A stretch of DNA of 35,901 bases from Mycobacterium sp. (GTDB lineage: Bacteria > Actinomycetota > Actinomycetes > Mycobacteriales > Mycobacteriaceae), in the NCBI GenBank assembly GCA_020438905.1, contig JAGQTQ010000117.1, positions 1-35,901 of the forward strand, in the 5' to 3' direction. The notes beneath the pieces were generated by a model. That model searched no databases. It had not been told where the DNA came from and worked only from the letters and a program-made list of their open reading frames with translations. Below, piece by piece: positions 9,503-17,791 of the stretch; the first letter of the stretch is position 1, and each line of letters opens with the position of its first letter. The position numbers and the translations under genes were made by a program.

Positions 9503-10612
9503 GTGGGTGTTCGCCTGCGCGCGCTGAGCGCTGTAGCGCTGCTGGTGACGATGATCGGAGCACTCCCGGGCCTGATGCCCTCAGCAGGTGCTGCCGACCC
9601 GGTCGTGGTCACCGTGGCCACCCACAACCTCGAACCGTTCGTGATGACCCGGGACGGCATCAAGTCCGGTTTCACCATCGAGTTGTTGGAGGCGGTCGCC
9701 GAGCGGGAGAACGTGACGCTGGAGTACGTCGACGTCGCCAACGTCGCCGAGCAGCTCCGAGCCGTCACCGACGGCCGGGTGGACGCCGCCGCAACCGCCA
9801 TCTCGATCACCGCCGAGCGCACCAAGGACTACGACTTCTCCCAACCCATTCTCAACTCCGGCCTGCAGATCATGGTGCCGACCACCCAGTTGCAGCGCTC
9901 CACACCCACCCTGAGCGAATTCCTGGGGCTGCTGTTCTCCAAGATGATGCTGGTCTGGCTGGTGGCAGGGCTGCTCATCTCGGTGATCCCCGCACACATC
10001 ATCTGGTTGTCCGAACGCAAACACGGCAACTCGATGGTGCCCAAGGCCTATCTGCCCGGGGTGTTCCGATCCTTCGGCTGGAGCCTGGGCATGCTCGCCG
10101 GACAGCCAGACGACGTACCCAAACACACGCTCACCCGGGTGCTGGCCGTCCTGTGGGCCTTCGTCGGCATCATCTTCGTGGCGTTCTACACCGCGACGCT
10201 GACCGCGAACCTGACAGTGGAGAAATTCGACGCCCAGATCAATTCACCGGCGGACCTGCTGGGCAAGCGGGTCTGCACGGTCGCCGAGACCGAACCGGCT
10301 CAGTACCTCAACTCGATCGGCGTGTCCGCCCAGGGCGCGGCCCAGATCGAGGACTGTTACGCCGCACTGCGGGGCGGCAAACTCGACGCGATCGTCTTCG
10401 ACGCGCCGGTGTTGCGGTTCTACGCCAACCACGAAGGATCCGGTGTCGGCCAGATCGTCGGCACCATCTTCGAGCCCGAGGACTACGGTGTGGCCTTCCC
10501 CAACGGCAGCGAGATGCGCAAACAGTTCAACCGGGGTCTGCTGTCCGTTCGGGAGGACGGCACCTATGAACTGATCAAGCAGAAGTGGTTCGGCAGCGAC
10601 GATTCCGGCTAA
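9503..10612 (+). CDS. Bacterial ionotropic glutamate receptor homologue (ligand-gated channel)
   Basis: This 369-residue protein has the full minimal iGluR order. A signal peptide ends near AGA (28-30). S1, the first half of a periplasmic-binding-type domain, spans ~31-140, with ISITAERTKDYDFS holding Arg106 at the position that binds the ligand carboxylate. M1 lies at ~148-169. A re-entrant pore loop (FRSFGWSLGMLAGQ, 188-201) follows. The next helix (~211-238) ends FYTATLTANLTVE, the counterpart of the SYTANLAAF gate. S2 spans ~244-369, with Asp300 (VFDAPVLRFY) at the amino-group site and Cys258/Cys285 that could pair. There is no amino-terminal domain or M4, as in cyanobacterial GluR0. The pore lacks the K+ signature TVGYG. 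A solute-binding transporter component is less likely because of the M1-P-M2 core. Start GTG 9503 has only a weak GAAAGG site. Confidence 0.87.
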   Translation: MGVRLRALSAVALLVTMIGALPGLMPSAGAADPVVVTVATHNLEPFVMTRDGIKSGFTIELLEAVAERENVTLEYVDVANVAEQLRAVTDGRVDAAATAISITAERTKDYDFSQPILNSGLQIMVPTTQLQRSTPTLSEFLGLLFSKMMLVWLVAGLLISVIPAHIIWLSERKHGNSMVPKAYLPGVFRSFGWSLGMLAGQPDDVPKHTLTRVLAVLWAFVGIIFVAFYTATLTANLTVEKFDAQINSPADLLGKRVCTVAETEPAQYLNSIGVSAQGAAQIEDCYAALRGGKLDAIVFDAPVLRFYANHEGSGVGQIVGTIFEPEDYGVAFPNGSEMRKQFNRGLLSVREDGTYELIKQKWFGSDDSG

Positions 10613-11232
10613 ACCGGGTCGAACCCGGACACCAGCCAGCGCTCGCCCACTTTGTCCAAGGTGACCCGCAGACTTGAGGCCGAGTTGCTGGGCGCGCTGC
10701 CCTCCATGGTGACGGTCTGGTCGACGAACACCAGCACCACGGCATGATCGGCGTCGGCGGACACCGAGGCCGCCGCAGGAACCCTGGCCTCGGTCGAGAT
10801 CCCCTTTGCCCGAGCACCGGGGACCACGATCCGGTCCACCAAATCGGTGTAAGAATCCAGGAAGGCCCCGGTGATCCGGTCTCGGGCGGCCGTCAGATCC
10901 GCCTCGACGGTGTCGGCTCGGTAGCTCAGGATCGCCACCGTCGCCTCGCGGGCGGCGGCGACCGATTCGGTGCGAGCGGTGTCGACCGCGTCCCTCGCGA
11001 CGTACTTCCAGAGCAACAGCCCCGCGCCGACGGTCAGGGCGAGAGTCGTCGCCGGGAGTACGCCGAAAGCGGCGATCCGCTGCCAGTCGGCAGCACCGCG
11101 AAACCCGGCCCCCTCCGACGCAGCGACCGTATCCTCGGCCTCGTCTGCTTCGACATCGGCTTCGATCTCGGTTTCGAAGTCGTCGTTCGGGTGAGCGTCG
11201 TGATCCTCGTTCCCGGTCTTCTCCTCGGTCAC
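10609..11232 (-). CDS. Mce-associated membrane protein (Mam), downstream copy
   Basis: The product has 207 residues. An acidic cytoplasmic N-terminus (FETEIEADVEADEAEDTV) precedes one membrane helix (~FGVLPATTLALTVGAGLLLWKY). The extracytoplasmic domain has the Mam pattern: a helical ARDRITGAFLDSYTDLVDRIVVPGARAKGI segment, then strands VSADADHAVVLVFVDQTV and a LRVTLDKVGERWLVSGFDPV ending. Mam proteins stabilise or assist Mce lipid importers; here no mce genes are nearby, so this is an orphan pair. I chose the GTG at 11232 because it overlaps the upstream stop as GTGA (11229-11232), implying coupling. Its own stop overlaps the receptor-like gene's stop (CTAA, 10609-10612). Confidence 0.85.
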   Translation of the reverse strand: MTEEKTGNEDHDAHPNDDFETEIEADVEADEAEDTVAASEGAGFRGAADWQRIAAFGVLPATTLALTVGAGLLLWKYVARDAVDTARTESVAAAREATVAILSYRADTVEADLTAARDRITGAFLDSYTDLVDRIVVPGARAKGISTEARVPAAASVSADADHAVVLVFVDQTVTMEGSAPSNSASSLRVTLDKVGERWLVSGFDPV

Positions 11233-11834
11233 GACACGAAATCCACCTTCGAGATCTTGGCCTCGCCGCCGACCCTGTTGACCGTCAGCTTCATTCGCCA
11301 GTAACGAGGCGGAGGCGGTTCGGCCACACCACGATTGGTGGTCTGAACCGTCACCGCCACCAACACCTGACCCTCGTCGGCGGTCATCGACTCCACGCCG
11401 GCCTCGGTGACCACGCCCGAGGACACCGACTGGGCCTTTCTCACGACATCGATGAAAGGATCGGCCCGGCCGGCGAACTCGTCGCGAAACGCGCCGGTCG
11501 CCGAGTCGAGGATGCGCTCCACGTCCGCCTCGACGGTCTGATAGTCGACGGTGGTCAGATTGACCGCCGCCTGCCTGCCCGCCTCGAGGAACAGCGCCCT
11601 GGCCTGCTCGGCCTGGCCCTGCCCGTGGACCCGGTAGCCCAGCCACCCGCACAGCGCGCTCAGGCCCAGCACCACCACCAGTCCGATGACCGCGACGCGG
11701 GCGACCGACTCCGGCATCGTGCGGCTCCACCGAGCCCCTGCCCATTGGGCCTTGTCCGGCTGAGACGTGTTCATGGGCTCGTCACCGTCGGAGCCGTTGT
11801 CGACGGACTCGTCGACAACCTCCTCATCGGCCAT
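11229..11834 (-). CDS. Mce-associated membrane protein (Mam), upstream copy
   Basis: This protein of about 201 residues has an acidic N-terminus, one membrane helix (VARVAVIGLVVVLGLSALCGWLGYRV) and a Mam-type outer domain (VEADVERILDSATGAFRDEFAGRADPFIDVVRKAQ, then VLVAVTVQTTNRG and YWRMKLTVNRVG). It is a paralogue of the next gene and coupled to it by a GTGA overlap. I chose the ATG at 11834 because TAGCCT ends 6 bases upstream, fitting a leaderless promoter. A GTG two codons earlier (11840) is the alternative; neither has a Shine-Dalgarno site. The pair probably forms a hetero-oligomer in the envelope supporting an Mce system encoded elsewhere. Confidence 0.84.
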   Translation of the reverse strand: MADEEVVDESVDNGSDGDEPMNTSQPDKAQWAGARWSRTMPESVARVAVIGLVVVLGLSALCGWLGYRVHGQGQAEQARALFLEAGRQAAVNLTTVDYQTVEADVERILDSATGAFRDEFAGRADPFIDVVRKAQSVSSGVVTEAGVESMTADEGQVLVAVTVQTTNRGVAEPPPPRYWRMKLTVNRVGGEAKISKVDFVS

Positions 11835-11983
11835 AACCACAGGCTACTCAGTAGGCCGTCAGTCCTGTACCGCCACGCCCGGGCGCGGTCCTCGTCGAAG
11901 CAAGCCGCATCGACCACCGTCCAGAACCGTCTCCGCACGCCTTAGCGAACGTGGTTCCACGGGGGGAGCCATTCCCGGGGAAT

Positions 11984-13396
11984 TTACGCTGCCGCGCTGG
12001 TGCTTTCGCGGCCGCGTAACGCACGGGCGACGAACGCCGTGAGTGCGGCCAGCAACACACCGCTGATGGCGCAGTTGACGGCCAGGCTGGTGGTGAACGC
12101 AGCGGTGTCCACCGACTCGGTGAAGTTCGCCTTGCCCTCGCTGAAGATCATGTAGAGCACCGAGACGATGCTGCCGGTCAACGCGATACCCAACGCGTTG
12201 CCGAGTTCGAAGGCGGTCTCCGAGATGCCGGTTGCCGCACCGACGCGGTCCTTGCTGGCGCTGGTGAGCACCAGATCGGACGCCACGGTCACCACCGCCC
12301 CGAAGGAGAATCCCAGCAGCATGAGCGGCACGACCATCGTCACGTAGGAGACCGGAATCGCCACGCCCAGCAGGACCAGACCCAAGGCGCCGACTCCGAG
12401 ACCCGCCAGCAAGACCCGCCGATGACCCAACCTGCCGATAAGACGCGCGGCGGCGGCGGCGGTCACCATGCTGACGACGGACTGGGGCAGCACCGCCATG
12501 CCGGACTGCAAGGCTGAGAAATCGGCCACCTGACGCAGGAAGATCGGCAGGAAGAACAGGGCGCCGACGTTGGCGAACACCACCGCCAACTGCGCAACGA
12601 CCGCCGCGGTGAACCGGATCTGAGTGAACAGGTGCAGATCCAGCAACGGCATCGGCAGCCGGAGTTGACGCTGCATGAACACCCACAACAGCAACCCGCC
12701 CAACACCAGCGCGACATAGCCCGGCCAGAAGCCCAAACCGGCATGAGCCAGTTCCGTGATGCCGTAGACGACGGCCAGGATCCCGGCGGTGGAGTAGACG
12801 ACGGAGAGCGGGTCCAGCGGGTGACGGACCTCACTGCGGGCTTCCGGCAGCACCCACGCGCCGACCGCGACGATCAGTGCGACAACCGGAAGGTTCACCA
12901 GCAGAACCGAACCCCAGTAGTAGTGCTCGAGCAGCACCCCGGCGACCGTGGGACCCATGGCGGCACCCGCAGCCCCGCCGGCGCTCCAGATCCCCACCGC
13001 CCGGGTCCGTTGGCGGTCGTCGGCGAACACGGTGCGCAGCAACGCCAGCGTTGAAGGCATCAGGCCCGCACCGGCCACACCCTGGACCGCTCGGGCGGCG
13101 ATGAGCAGCCCCGCGGTCGGCGCCAGCGCCGCGGCCGCCGAGGCCGCACCGAAGGCGATGCTGGCGATCAGCAGCAGTCGGCGGCGGCCCAGTCGGTCCC
13201 CCAGGTTGCCCATGGTGATCAACAGCCCGGCCAGGACGAAGGAGTAGATGTCGCCGATCCAGAGCACCTGGTTGTAGCTAGGGTGCAGCTCCTGGGTGAT
13301 CGCCGGCACCGCGACGCTGATGACGGTCGCGTCGACGGCGACCATGAACACCGCCAGACACAGAACGAACAGCGCAGCCACCTGACGCTTGGTCAT
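11984..13396 (-). CDS. MFS multidrug exporter, DHA2 (EmrB/QacA, 14-helix) family
   Basis: This 470-residue membrane protein starts with helix 1 carrying the DHA2-type motif (VFMVAVDATVISVAVPAI, with Asp in the helix). Motif A follows (GNLGDRLGRRRLLL), then motif C in helix 5 (GAAMGPTVAGVLLEHYYWG). About 14 hydrophobic segments can be counted. These are proton-coupled exporters of cationic drugs and dyes, such as LfrA, SmvA and QacA. A repressor is usual next to such genes, but none is adjacent here. TAGCAT (13405-13410, minus strand) lies 8 bases before the ATG with no Shine-Dalgarno site, suggesting a leaderless start. The actual substrate cannot be told from the sequence. Confidence 0.9.
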   Translation of the reverse strand: MTKRQVAALFVLCLAVFMVAVDATVISVAVPAITQELHPSYNQVLWIGDIYSFVLAGLLITMGNLGDRLGRRRLLLIASIAFGAASAAAALAPTAGLLIAARAVQGVAGAGLMPSTLALLRTVFADDRQRTRAVGIWSAGGAAGAAMGPTVAGVLLEHYYWGSVLLVNLPVVALIVAVGAWVLPEARSEVRHPLDPLSVVYSTAGILAVVYGITELAHAGLGFWPGYVALVLGGLLLWVFMQRQLRLPMPLLDLHLFTQIRFTAAVVAQLAVVFANVGALFFLPIFLRQVADFSALQSGMAVLPQSVVSMVTAAAAARLIGRLGHRRVLLAGLGVGALGLVLLGVAIPVSYVTMVVPLMLLGFSFGAVVTVASDLVLTSASKDRVGAATGISETAFELGNALGIALTGSIVSVLYMIFSEGKANFTESVDTAAFTTSLAVNCAISGVLLAALTAFVARALRGRESTSAAA

Positions 13397-13431
13397 GAGC
13401 GGTCATGCTACGGCTTCGAGTGCGCGACGCC

Positions 13432-13707
13432 TCAGGGCTGCGCCCACCCCCGGCACTGCCGGGTGAACGGGTCGCAGGCGACCGGGCCGTTCGTCCAGCC
13501 GCCGTAGTAACCCGGGGTGTTCCAGGTCTCCATCAGCTGACCGTTCCAGGGTGCCGGCGTGCAGCCGCTCTGGTTGAGCACGCCCACGCAGGCGGTGTCC
13601 GCCACGGCATCGGGCGCGGCGGACAGCGAGCCGGCGATTGTGGCCGCGAGAGCGATCACAAGGCCCCCGAACATCAAAAGGCCCCTGAACATGATGAGAT
13701 TTTTCAT
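13432..13707 (-). CDS. Small secreted protein with four cysteines
   Basis: This 91-residue product has a signal peptide (hydrophobic core LLMFGGLVIALAATIAGSL, cleavage near AVA-DTA at ~36-37). The mature peptide of about 55 residues has four Cys (ACVGV, GCTP, ACDP, QCRG) and many Trp and Gly (APWNGQ, ETWNTPGYYGGWTNG). Two disulphides are likely. The ATG at 13707 follows GGGAGGT with good spacing. I recognise no family. It lies head-to-tail with the MFS gene, 35 bp upstream of that gene's start, but the MFS gene seems to have its own -10. Confidence 0.78.
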   Translation of the reverse strand: MKNLIMFRGLLMFGGLVIALAATIAGSLSAAPDAVADTACVGVLNQSGCTPAPWNGQLMETWNTPGYYGGWTNGPVACDPFTRQCRGWAQP

Positions 13708-13753
13708 CGGTTACCTCCCCGCACAGCACGTTATGGGAGCCCACCGACAACTC

Positions 13754-14179
13754 TCAGCCGTCCGGGGCCAGCTGATCCATCGGTGGAAACAGGGCCCGCA
13801 CCGGGGCCACCCAGTCGGCCAGTCGTTCAGCGGCGTTCGAGTTCGCCCCGCCGCATTCCGAACCGCTCAGCGCAAAGCTGACCGCGCCGCCCTCAGCGAC
13901 CGAGACGGTGAAGCCCGTACCGCCGGTGCACCCTTCGGCCGGTTCCTGAACGACGAGGTCGCGCGGGATCGAACCCGCTACCTGCTGCCAGAGCCCGGTG
14001 TTCATCGGAGCGGTCTGTTCTGCGAGCACCTGGCCGTAGCTGTCGACCACGATGCGCGCCCGATCGCTGTCGAAGGTGAGGACAAAACTTCGGTGGTACG
14101 GGGGCGGTACCGACGCGTCGTGGAATTCGTAGGTGATCGTCTCGGCGGGCGGCGGCTCGTTGATGGGCGGCTCGGTCAT
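13754..14179 (-). CDS. Hypothetical protein of 141 residues
   Basis: I do not recognise this protein. It starts MTEPPINEPPPAETITYEFHDASVPPPYHRSF, has no signal peptide, and then looks beta-rich: FVLTFDSDRARIVVDSYGQVLA, GFTVSVAEGGAVSFALSGSECGG. It ends with a helical APVRALFPPMDQLAP segment. The pattern of substituted phenylalanine-free strands and a YGxVLAE turn resembles small mycobacterial conserved proteins of unknown role. I chose the ATG at 14179 because AAGGAGG precedes it by about 4-5 bases; the frame stays open 10 codons further upstream. The upstream membrane-protein gene ends 34 bp away on the same strand, so the two may be co-transcribed. Confidence 0.75.
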   Translation of the reverse strand: MTEPPINEPPPAETITYEFHDASVPPPYHRSFVLTFDSDRARIVVDSYGQVLAEQTAPMNTGLWQQVAGSIPRDLVVQEPAEGCTGGTGFTVSVAEGGAVSFALSGSECGGANSNAAERLADWVAPVRALFPPMDQLAPDG

Positions 14180-14213
14180 GGGCCTCCTTGTTCCTGAACT
14201 GTCCCGCAACCAC

Positions 14214-14753
14214 TCAGCGCAGCAGATTGTCCAGCGCCGAGGCGGTGAGGATATAGGCGGCGTGGCTCCCGGCCGAGCTGGCCTGTGCGTCCAGGGGCCA
14301 GCGCCACGGCGGCGGCGTGCCGCCCAGCAGCGGGAACGCCACCGAGGTCATGGTGGCCAGCGCGCCGCCGAAGATCAGGGTGGCCCGGGGCTCTCGCATC
14401 CGGTTGCGCAGCAGGACGTGCAGGATGCCGAATGCCGAGCCGTAGGTCCAGCGCAGGACCAGGGTTATCGCTCCGGCCTCCCGAGGCGTCGGGGTGGGCA
14501 GGTTGAGGATGTTCGCGACGATCTGACCGGGCACGACGCTGTCGTCGTAGTCCAGACCCGCGTGTGACCACAACCCTTCGACGGGCGTCCCGTCGGCCAG
14601 GGCCGTTACCCCGGTGTAGCGGCCGCGACGCAGCGCACGCTCAAGGTGGTACCAAACCGCCATGGCCGCAGTGCCACCGGCTCCGGCGACCAGACCGCGG
14701 CTCAGCCAGGGCAGCCTGCGGCGTCCAATGGCTTGCACCGGTATCAGCCCCAT
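14214..14753 (-). CDS. Small integral membrane protein of unknown function
   Basis: The likely product has 179 residues and three to four membrane segments: GLVAGAGGTAAMAVWYHL, AGAITLVLRWTYGSAFGILHVLL, ATLIFGGALATMTSVAFPLLGG and a C-terminal hydrophobic helix. A DYDDSVVPGQIVANI loop lies between the first two. The frame is open to 14921, but the upstream 56 residues are Arg/Ser-rich (SVSRRRRRASPSVRR) and unlike protein, so I chose the ATG at 14753. No good ribosome-binding site or -10 supports it, so the start is uncertain. I recognise no family; the position suggests co-transcription with the 141-residue hypothetical gene. Confidence 0.65.
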   Translation of the reverse strand: MGLIPVQAIGRRRLPWLSRGLVAGAGGTAAMAVWYHLERALRRGRYTGVTALADGTPVEGLWSHAGLDYDDSVVPGQIVANILNLPTPTPREAGAITLVLRWTYGSAFGILHVLLRNRMREPRATLIFGGALATMTSVAFPLLGGTPPPWRWPLDAQASSAGSHAAYILTASALDNLLR

Positions 14754-14913
14754 CCCGAACAGTCGTGCGTCTCGGGAGAAGGTTAACCGCCGGAGACCGG
14801 TTGCCGCGGCCTTTGATGACGAGAGACCGGAACCCGCCCTCCGGACAGAGGGCGATGCCCGGCGTCGACGCCGGGAGACGGACAACCGAGGCTCCGTCCG
14901 GCCACATACCGTT

Positions 14914-14965
14914 TTGCCCACCTCCGCGCGACTAAGGGTGTCCTTAGTCGCGCGGAGGTGGGCAA
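14914..14965. repeat. Perfect 24-bp inverted repeat with 4-base loop
   Basis: Arms 14914-14937 and 14942-14965 are exact reverse complements around GTGT. It lies 37 bp after the reductase stop (minus strand), so it could end the hcp-reductase transcript, though no T tract follows. The arm starts TTGCCCACCTCCGCGCGAC, similar in outline to the arm of the 18617-18696 repeat (a C-rich CACC/CTCC run, then CGCGA). Both look like members of a dispersed mycobacterial hairpin class. Confidence 0.85.
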
Positions 14966-15002
14966 TAAGGATGGTGATGACCCCCTGGCCATGGCGGGAC
15001 CG

Positions 15003-16094
15003 TCAGGTGACTGCGGAGAACCGTTCGGCGTGGATCTGATCGACGGGCACCCCGACGGCGGTCAGCGCGGCATAGGCGGCATCGACCATAGGCGGCGGCC
15101 CGCAGACGTAGACGTCGGGGAACTCCCCGGATTCCCCGCCGAGCACCGCGGCCTCGGCCGCCGCGAGGTCGACCGGGTTGCCCACCGCTCCGGACCAGGC
15201 CGGGTCCGGGTGCCACACCACGGTGTCGGCCCGGAAGTCCGTCATAGCCGAGGCCAGCACCGCCAATTCCGCCTGCGCGAACACCTCCTCGCAGCGGGTG
15301 ACGCCGAAGAACAACCGGGCCGACTGCGGATCGCCCCACTCCGCCATCCGTCTCAGCATCGACAGCAACGGGGACAGACCAGTGCCGCCGGCGATGAACC
15401 AACGCGGCCGAAGTCCGTTCTCCGACAACGCGAAATCGCCATCCGGACTCGTCACGGTGAGCACGTCGCCGAGGGCCGCGCGAACGTTCAGGTACTCCGA
15501 CATGACCCCCCCGGGCAGCAACCTGATGTAGAACTCCAACCGGCCGTCCCAATTGGCCACATTGGCCGGCGAATAGGCGCGACGCGCCGGCGATCCGGGA
15601 TCGGTGCCGGGCACCATCATCCGCACGAACTGGCCGGACTCGAAGTCCGCCGACGACGAGCCGTCCTCGCCGGGCCTCAGCGTGAGCTCCAGGCGCATCA
15701 CCCCCGCGGCCACCCGATCCAATCCGGTGATCTCGGCGTCGTGCCGAGTGGGCGGAGCGGTGACGATCTTCGCGCTGCCGTAGGGCAACTCGATCCGGCA
15801 ACTCTCGCGGGGAAAGCTGCGGCACAACAGGATTCCGCCCTCGTCCTCAGGTACCTCGATCACGTCGGGATCGTGGTCATACATCTCCACCCGTCCCCCG
15901 CGCAGCACTGCCGAGCAGGCCCCGCAACCGCCGGCTTGACATGACGACTTCAGCACCAGCCCGGCCTCCTCGGCGGCGGCCAGGATGGTGGTCTGCGGGT
16001 CGCAGACCACCGTCGACTCCTGACCGTCGGTGGTCACCAGGGTGATGTCGTATCCCACTGCGGTCCCGGTGGGTATCCCCACGGCCTCAGTCAT
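15003..16094 (-). CDS. hcr: Hybrid-cluster protein reductase: N-terminal [2Fe-2S] plus FAD/NAD(P)H reductase
   Basis: This 363-residue protein has two modules. The N-terminal plant-type ferredoxin binds [2Fe-2S] through CQAGGCGAC (Cys52, 57, 60) and Cys91 (LLCRSFP). The C-terminal ferredoxin-NADP reductase-like module has the FAD motif RRAYS (171-175), the nicotinamide-binding start GGTGLSP (236-242) and a YVCGPPPMV ending. It should pass electrons from NAD(P)H through FAD and the [2Fe-2S] cluster to Hcp. The module order is that of BenC/MmoC-type oxygenase reductases and the reverse of E. coli Hcr, which carries its ferredoxin at the C-terminus. The start at 16094 directly abuts the hcp stop (TAGATG), so the pair forms one transcription and translation unit. 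The name is by context. Confidence 0.87.
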   Translation of the reverse strand: MTEAVGIPTGTAVGYDITLVTTDGQESTVVCDPQTTILAAAEEAGLVLKSSCQAGGCGACSAVLRGGRVEMYDHDPDVIEVPEDEGGILLCRSFPRESCRIELPYGSAKIVTAPPTRHDAEITGLDRVAAGVMRLELTLRPGEDGSSSADFESGQFVRMMVPGTDPGSPARRAYSPANVANWDGRLEFYIRLLPGGVMSEYLNVRAALGDVLTVTSPDGDFALSENGLRPRWFIAGGTGLSPLLSMLRRMAEWGDPQSARLFFGVTRCEEVFAQAELAVLASAMTDFRADTVVWHPDPAWSGAVGNPVDLAAAEAAVLGGESGEFPDVYVCGPPPMVDAAYAALTAVGVPVDQIHAERFSAVT

Positions 16095-17777
16095 CTAGGC
16101 ACCCGCCATGGCAGCGGCGAGATCCTCGGCGGGGTCACCGATCGGCTTGAGCGCGAACTTGTCCACCAGGATGTCCACCACCGCCGGGGTCAGGAAGGCC
16201 GGCAGCGTCGGGCCGAGCCGGATGTTGCGGATGCCCAGCGAGAGCAGGGTCAGCAAGACCGCGGCCGCCTTCTGCTCGAACCAGGACACGAACAGGCTCA
16301 GCGGCAGGTCGTTGACCCCGCACTCGAACGCGTCCGCCAGCGCCAGCGCGATCTGGATCGCCGAGTAGCTGTCATTGCACTGGCCGACGTCGAGCAACCG
16401 CGGAATGCCGCCGATATCACCGAAGTCGTGGGTGTTGAACCGGTACTTGTTGCAGCCCAGGGTCATCAGCACGGTATCGGCCGGTGCCTGGTCGGCGACG
16501 TCGGTGTAGTAGTTGCGCCCCGGGGCGGCACCGTCGCATCCACCGATGAGCAGGAACCGCTTGATGTCGCCGGACTTGACCGCCTCGATCACCTTGTCGG
16601 CCACCGACATCACCGCGCCGTGGGCGAAACCTGTGGTGACCGTCTCCTCGGGGGCGTCAGCGGTGAAGCCGGGCAGCGACTGCGCCGCCTTGACCACCAG
16701 CGACAGGTCGTCGGTGTCGACGTGCCGGATGCCCGGCCAGCCGACAGGGCCGGTGGTGAAGATCCGGTTGCGATAGGCGGGCTGCGGCTCGATCAGACAG
16801 TTCGACGTCATCACGATGGGACCCGGGAAGGCGGTGAAGTCACTCTGCTGGTCCTGCCAGGCCCCACCGTAGTTGCCCGCCAGGTGCGGATGTTTGTGCA
16901 ATTCGGGATAGCCATGAGCAGGCAGAAGCTCACCGTGGGTGTAGACGTTGATACCGGTGCCCGCGGTGGCCTCCAGAACCTTCGCCAGGTCGTGCAGGTC
17001 ATGCCCGGAGACCAGGATGGCCTTGCCCGCCACCGGAGTCACCCGCACGGGGGTGGGTACCGGGTCGCCGAAGCTCCCGGTGTTGGCCGCGTCGAGCATC
17101 TCCATCACCTTGAGGTTGACGGCGCCCAGTTCCAGGGCGTGGCCGAGCAACGCGTCGGCCTCGGTGGGGCCGGCGGCCAGGAAGTCCAGCCCGGCCTCGA
17201 TTCCGGCGTCGGTCTCATCGCTGCGGTAGCCCAGCGCATGGGCGTGATGAGCGTAGGCACAGACGCCTTTGAGTCCGTAGAGGTTGAGGTTGCGCAGGCC
17301 GACGATATCCGGACCCAGATTGTCCAGGTCGGCGTCGACGCCGACCGTCGCGGCCTGGGCGACGACCGCCGAGATGGTGTTGGCCGGAACGAACTGGGCT
17401 GCACCGCTGAGGGTTTCAGGTTCCTGGTCGGCAGCCTTCGCAGCCTGTTCGTAGGCCGCTTTCGCCCGATCGCGCACATCGACCGCCTCGGCGATCAAAG
17501 CCATGAACCGGGTGGCGTTGAAGTTGACGTTCGTCAACGTGGTGAACAGGTCGAAGCTGGCGTGCGCGGCGTATTGCGGGTCGGGCGCGCCGAGTTCACG
17601 GAGCTTCTTGGCGTACTGGCCGATGCCCAAGTCCACCTCGACCAGAACGTCCTGCAGTGCCGCGGTGGTGGCGTCCTTACCGCAGTTGCCCTTGACCGCA
17701 GAGCAGCCGAACGCCAGCAGATTGGGGCGCTCGGGGTCGGGCGTGCGGTCGGTCTGCTCGCACTGGTAACAAAACAT
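16095..17777 (-). CDS. hcp: Hybrid-cluster protein (hydroxylamine reductase / NO reductase)
   Basis: This 560-residue protein carries all hybrid Fe-S-O cluster ligands: His259 (SGHDL), Glu283 ([13 protein letters not shown]), Cys327 (SNCLI), Cys414 (IGGCDGA), Cys442 (TLGCNKYRF), Cys467 (VGQCNDSY), Glu501 and Lys503 (WFEQKAA). The N-terminal cluster motif is C-X2-C-X18-C-X6-C (Cys3, 6, 25, 32). The last X6 spacing matches the facultative/E. coli class, while the middle loop is about 7 residues longer. Hcp reduces NO or hydroxylamine and protects against nitrosative stress; it has also been linked to protein S-nitrosylation. The ATG at 17777 follows GAGGAG. A TTGAC-N4-ATCAA box lies 59 bp upstream, and the DNR-like regulator gene is next. 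Hcp is uncommon in mycobacteria as far as I know. Confidence 0.95.
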   Translation of the reverse strand: MFCYQCEQTDRTPDPERPNLLAFGCSAVKGNCGKDATTAALQDVLVEVDLGIGQYAKKLRELGAPDPQYAAHASFDLFTTLTNVNFNATRFMALIAEAVDVRDRAKAAYEQAAKAADQEPETLSGAAQFVPANTISAVVAQAATVGVDADLDNLGPDIVGLRNLNLYGLKGVCAYAHHAHALGYRSDETDAGIEAGLDFLAAGPTEADALLGHALELGAVNLKVMEMLDAANTGSFGDPVPTPVRVTPVAGKAILVSGHDLHDLAKVLEATAGTGINVYTHGELLPAHGYPELHKHPHLAGNYGGAWQDQQSDFTAFPGPIVMTSNCLIEPQPAYRNRIFTTGPVGWPGIRHVDTDDLSLVVKAAQSLPGFTADAPEETVTTGFAHGAVMSVADKVIEAVKSGDIKRFLLIGGCDGAAPGRNYYTDVADQAPADTVLMTLGCNKYRFNTHDFGDIGGIPRLLDVGQCNDSYSAIQIALALADAFECGVNDLPLSLFVSWFEQKAAAVLLTLLSLGIRNIRLGPTLPAFLTPAVVDILVDKFALKPIGDPAEDLAAAMAGA

Positions 17778-17791
17778 CGGGTCTCCTCGGT

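Noticed and set aside
9503-10612. The channel-like protein read as an ordinary ABC-type amino-acid-binding protein
   Set aside because: A pair of long hydrophobic segments with a pore-loop-like stretch splits the binding domain in two, which binding proteins do not have.
14754-14921. An N-terminal extension of the small membrane protein
   Set aside because: It would add an Arg/Ser-rich stretch unlike coding sequence, starting inside the 24-bp hairpin arm. The internal ATG at 14753 gives a compact membrane protein.
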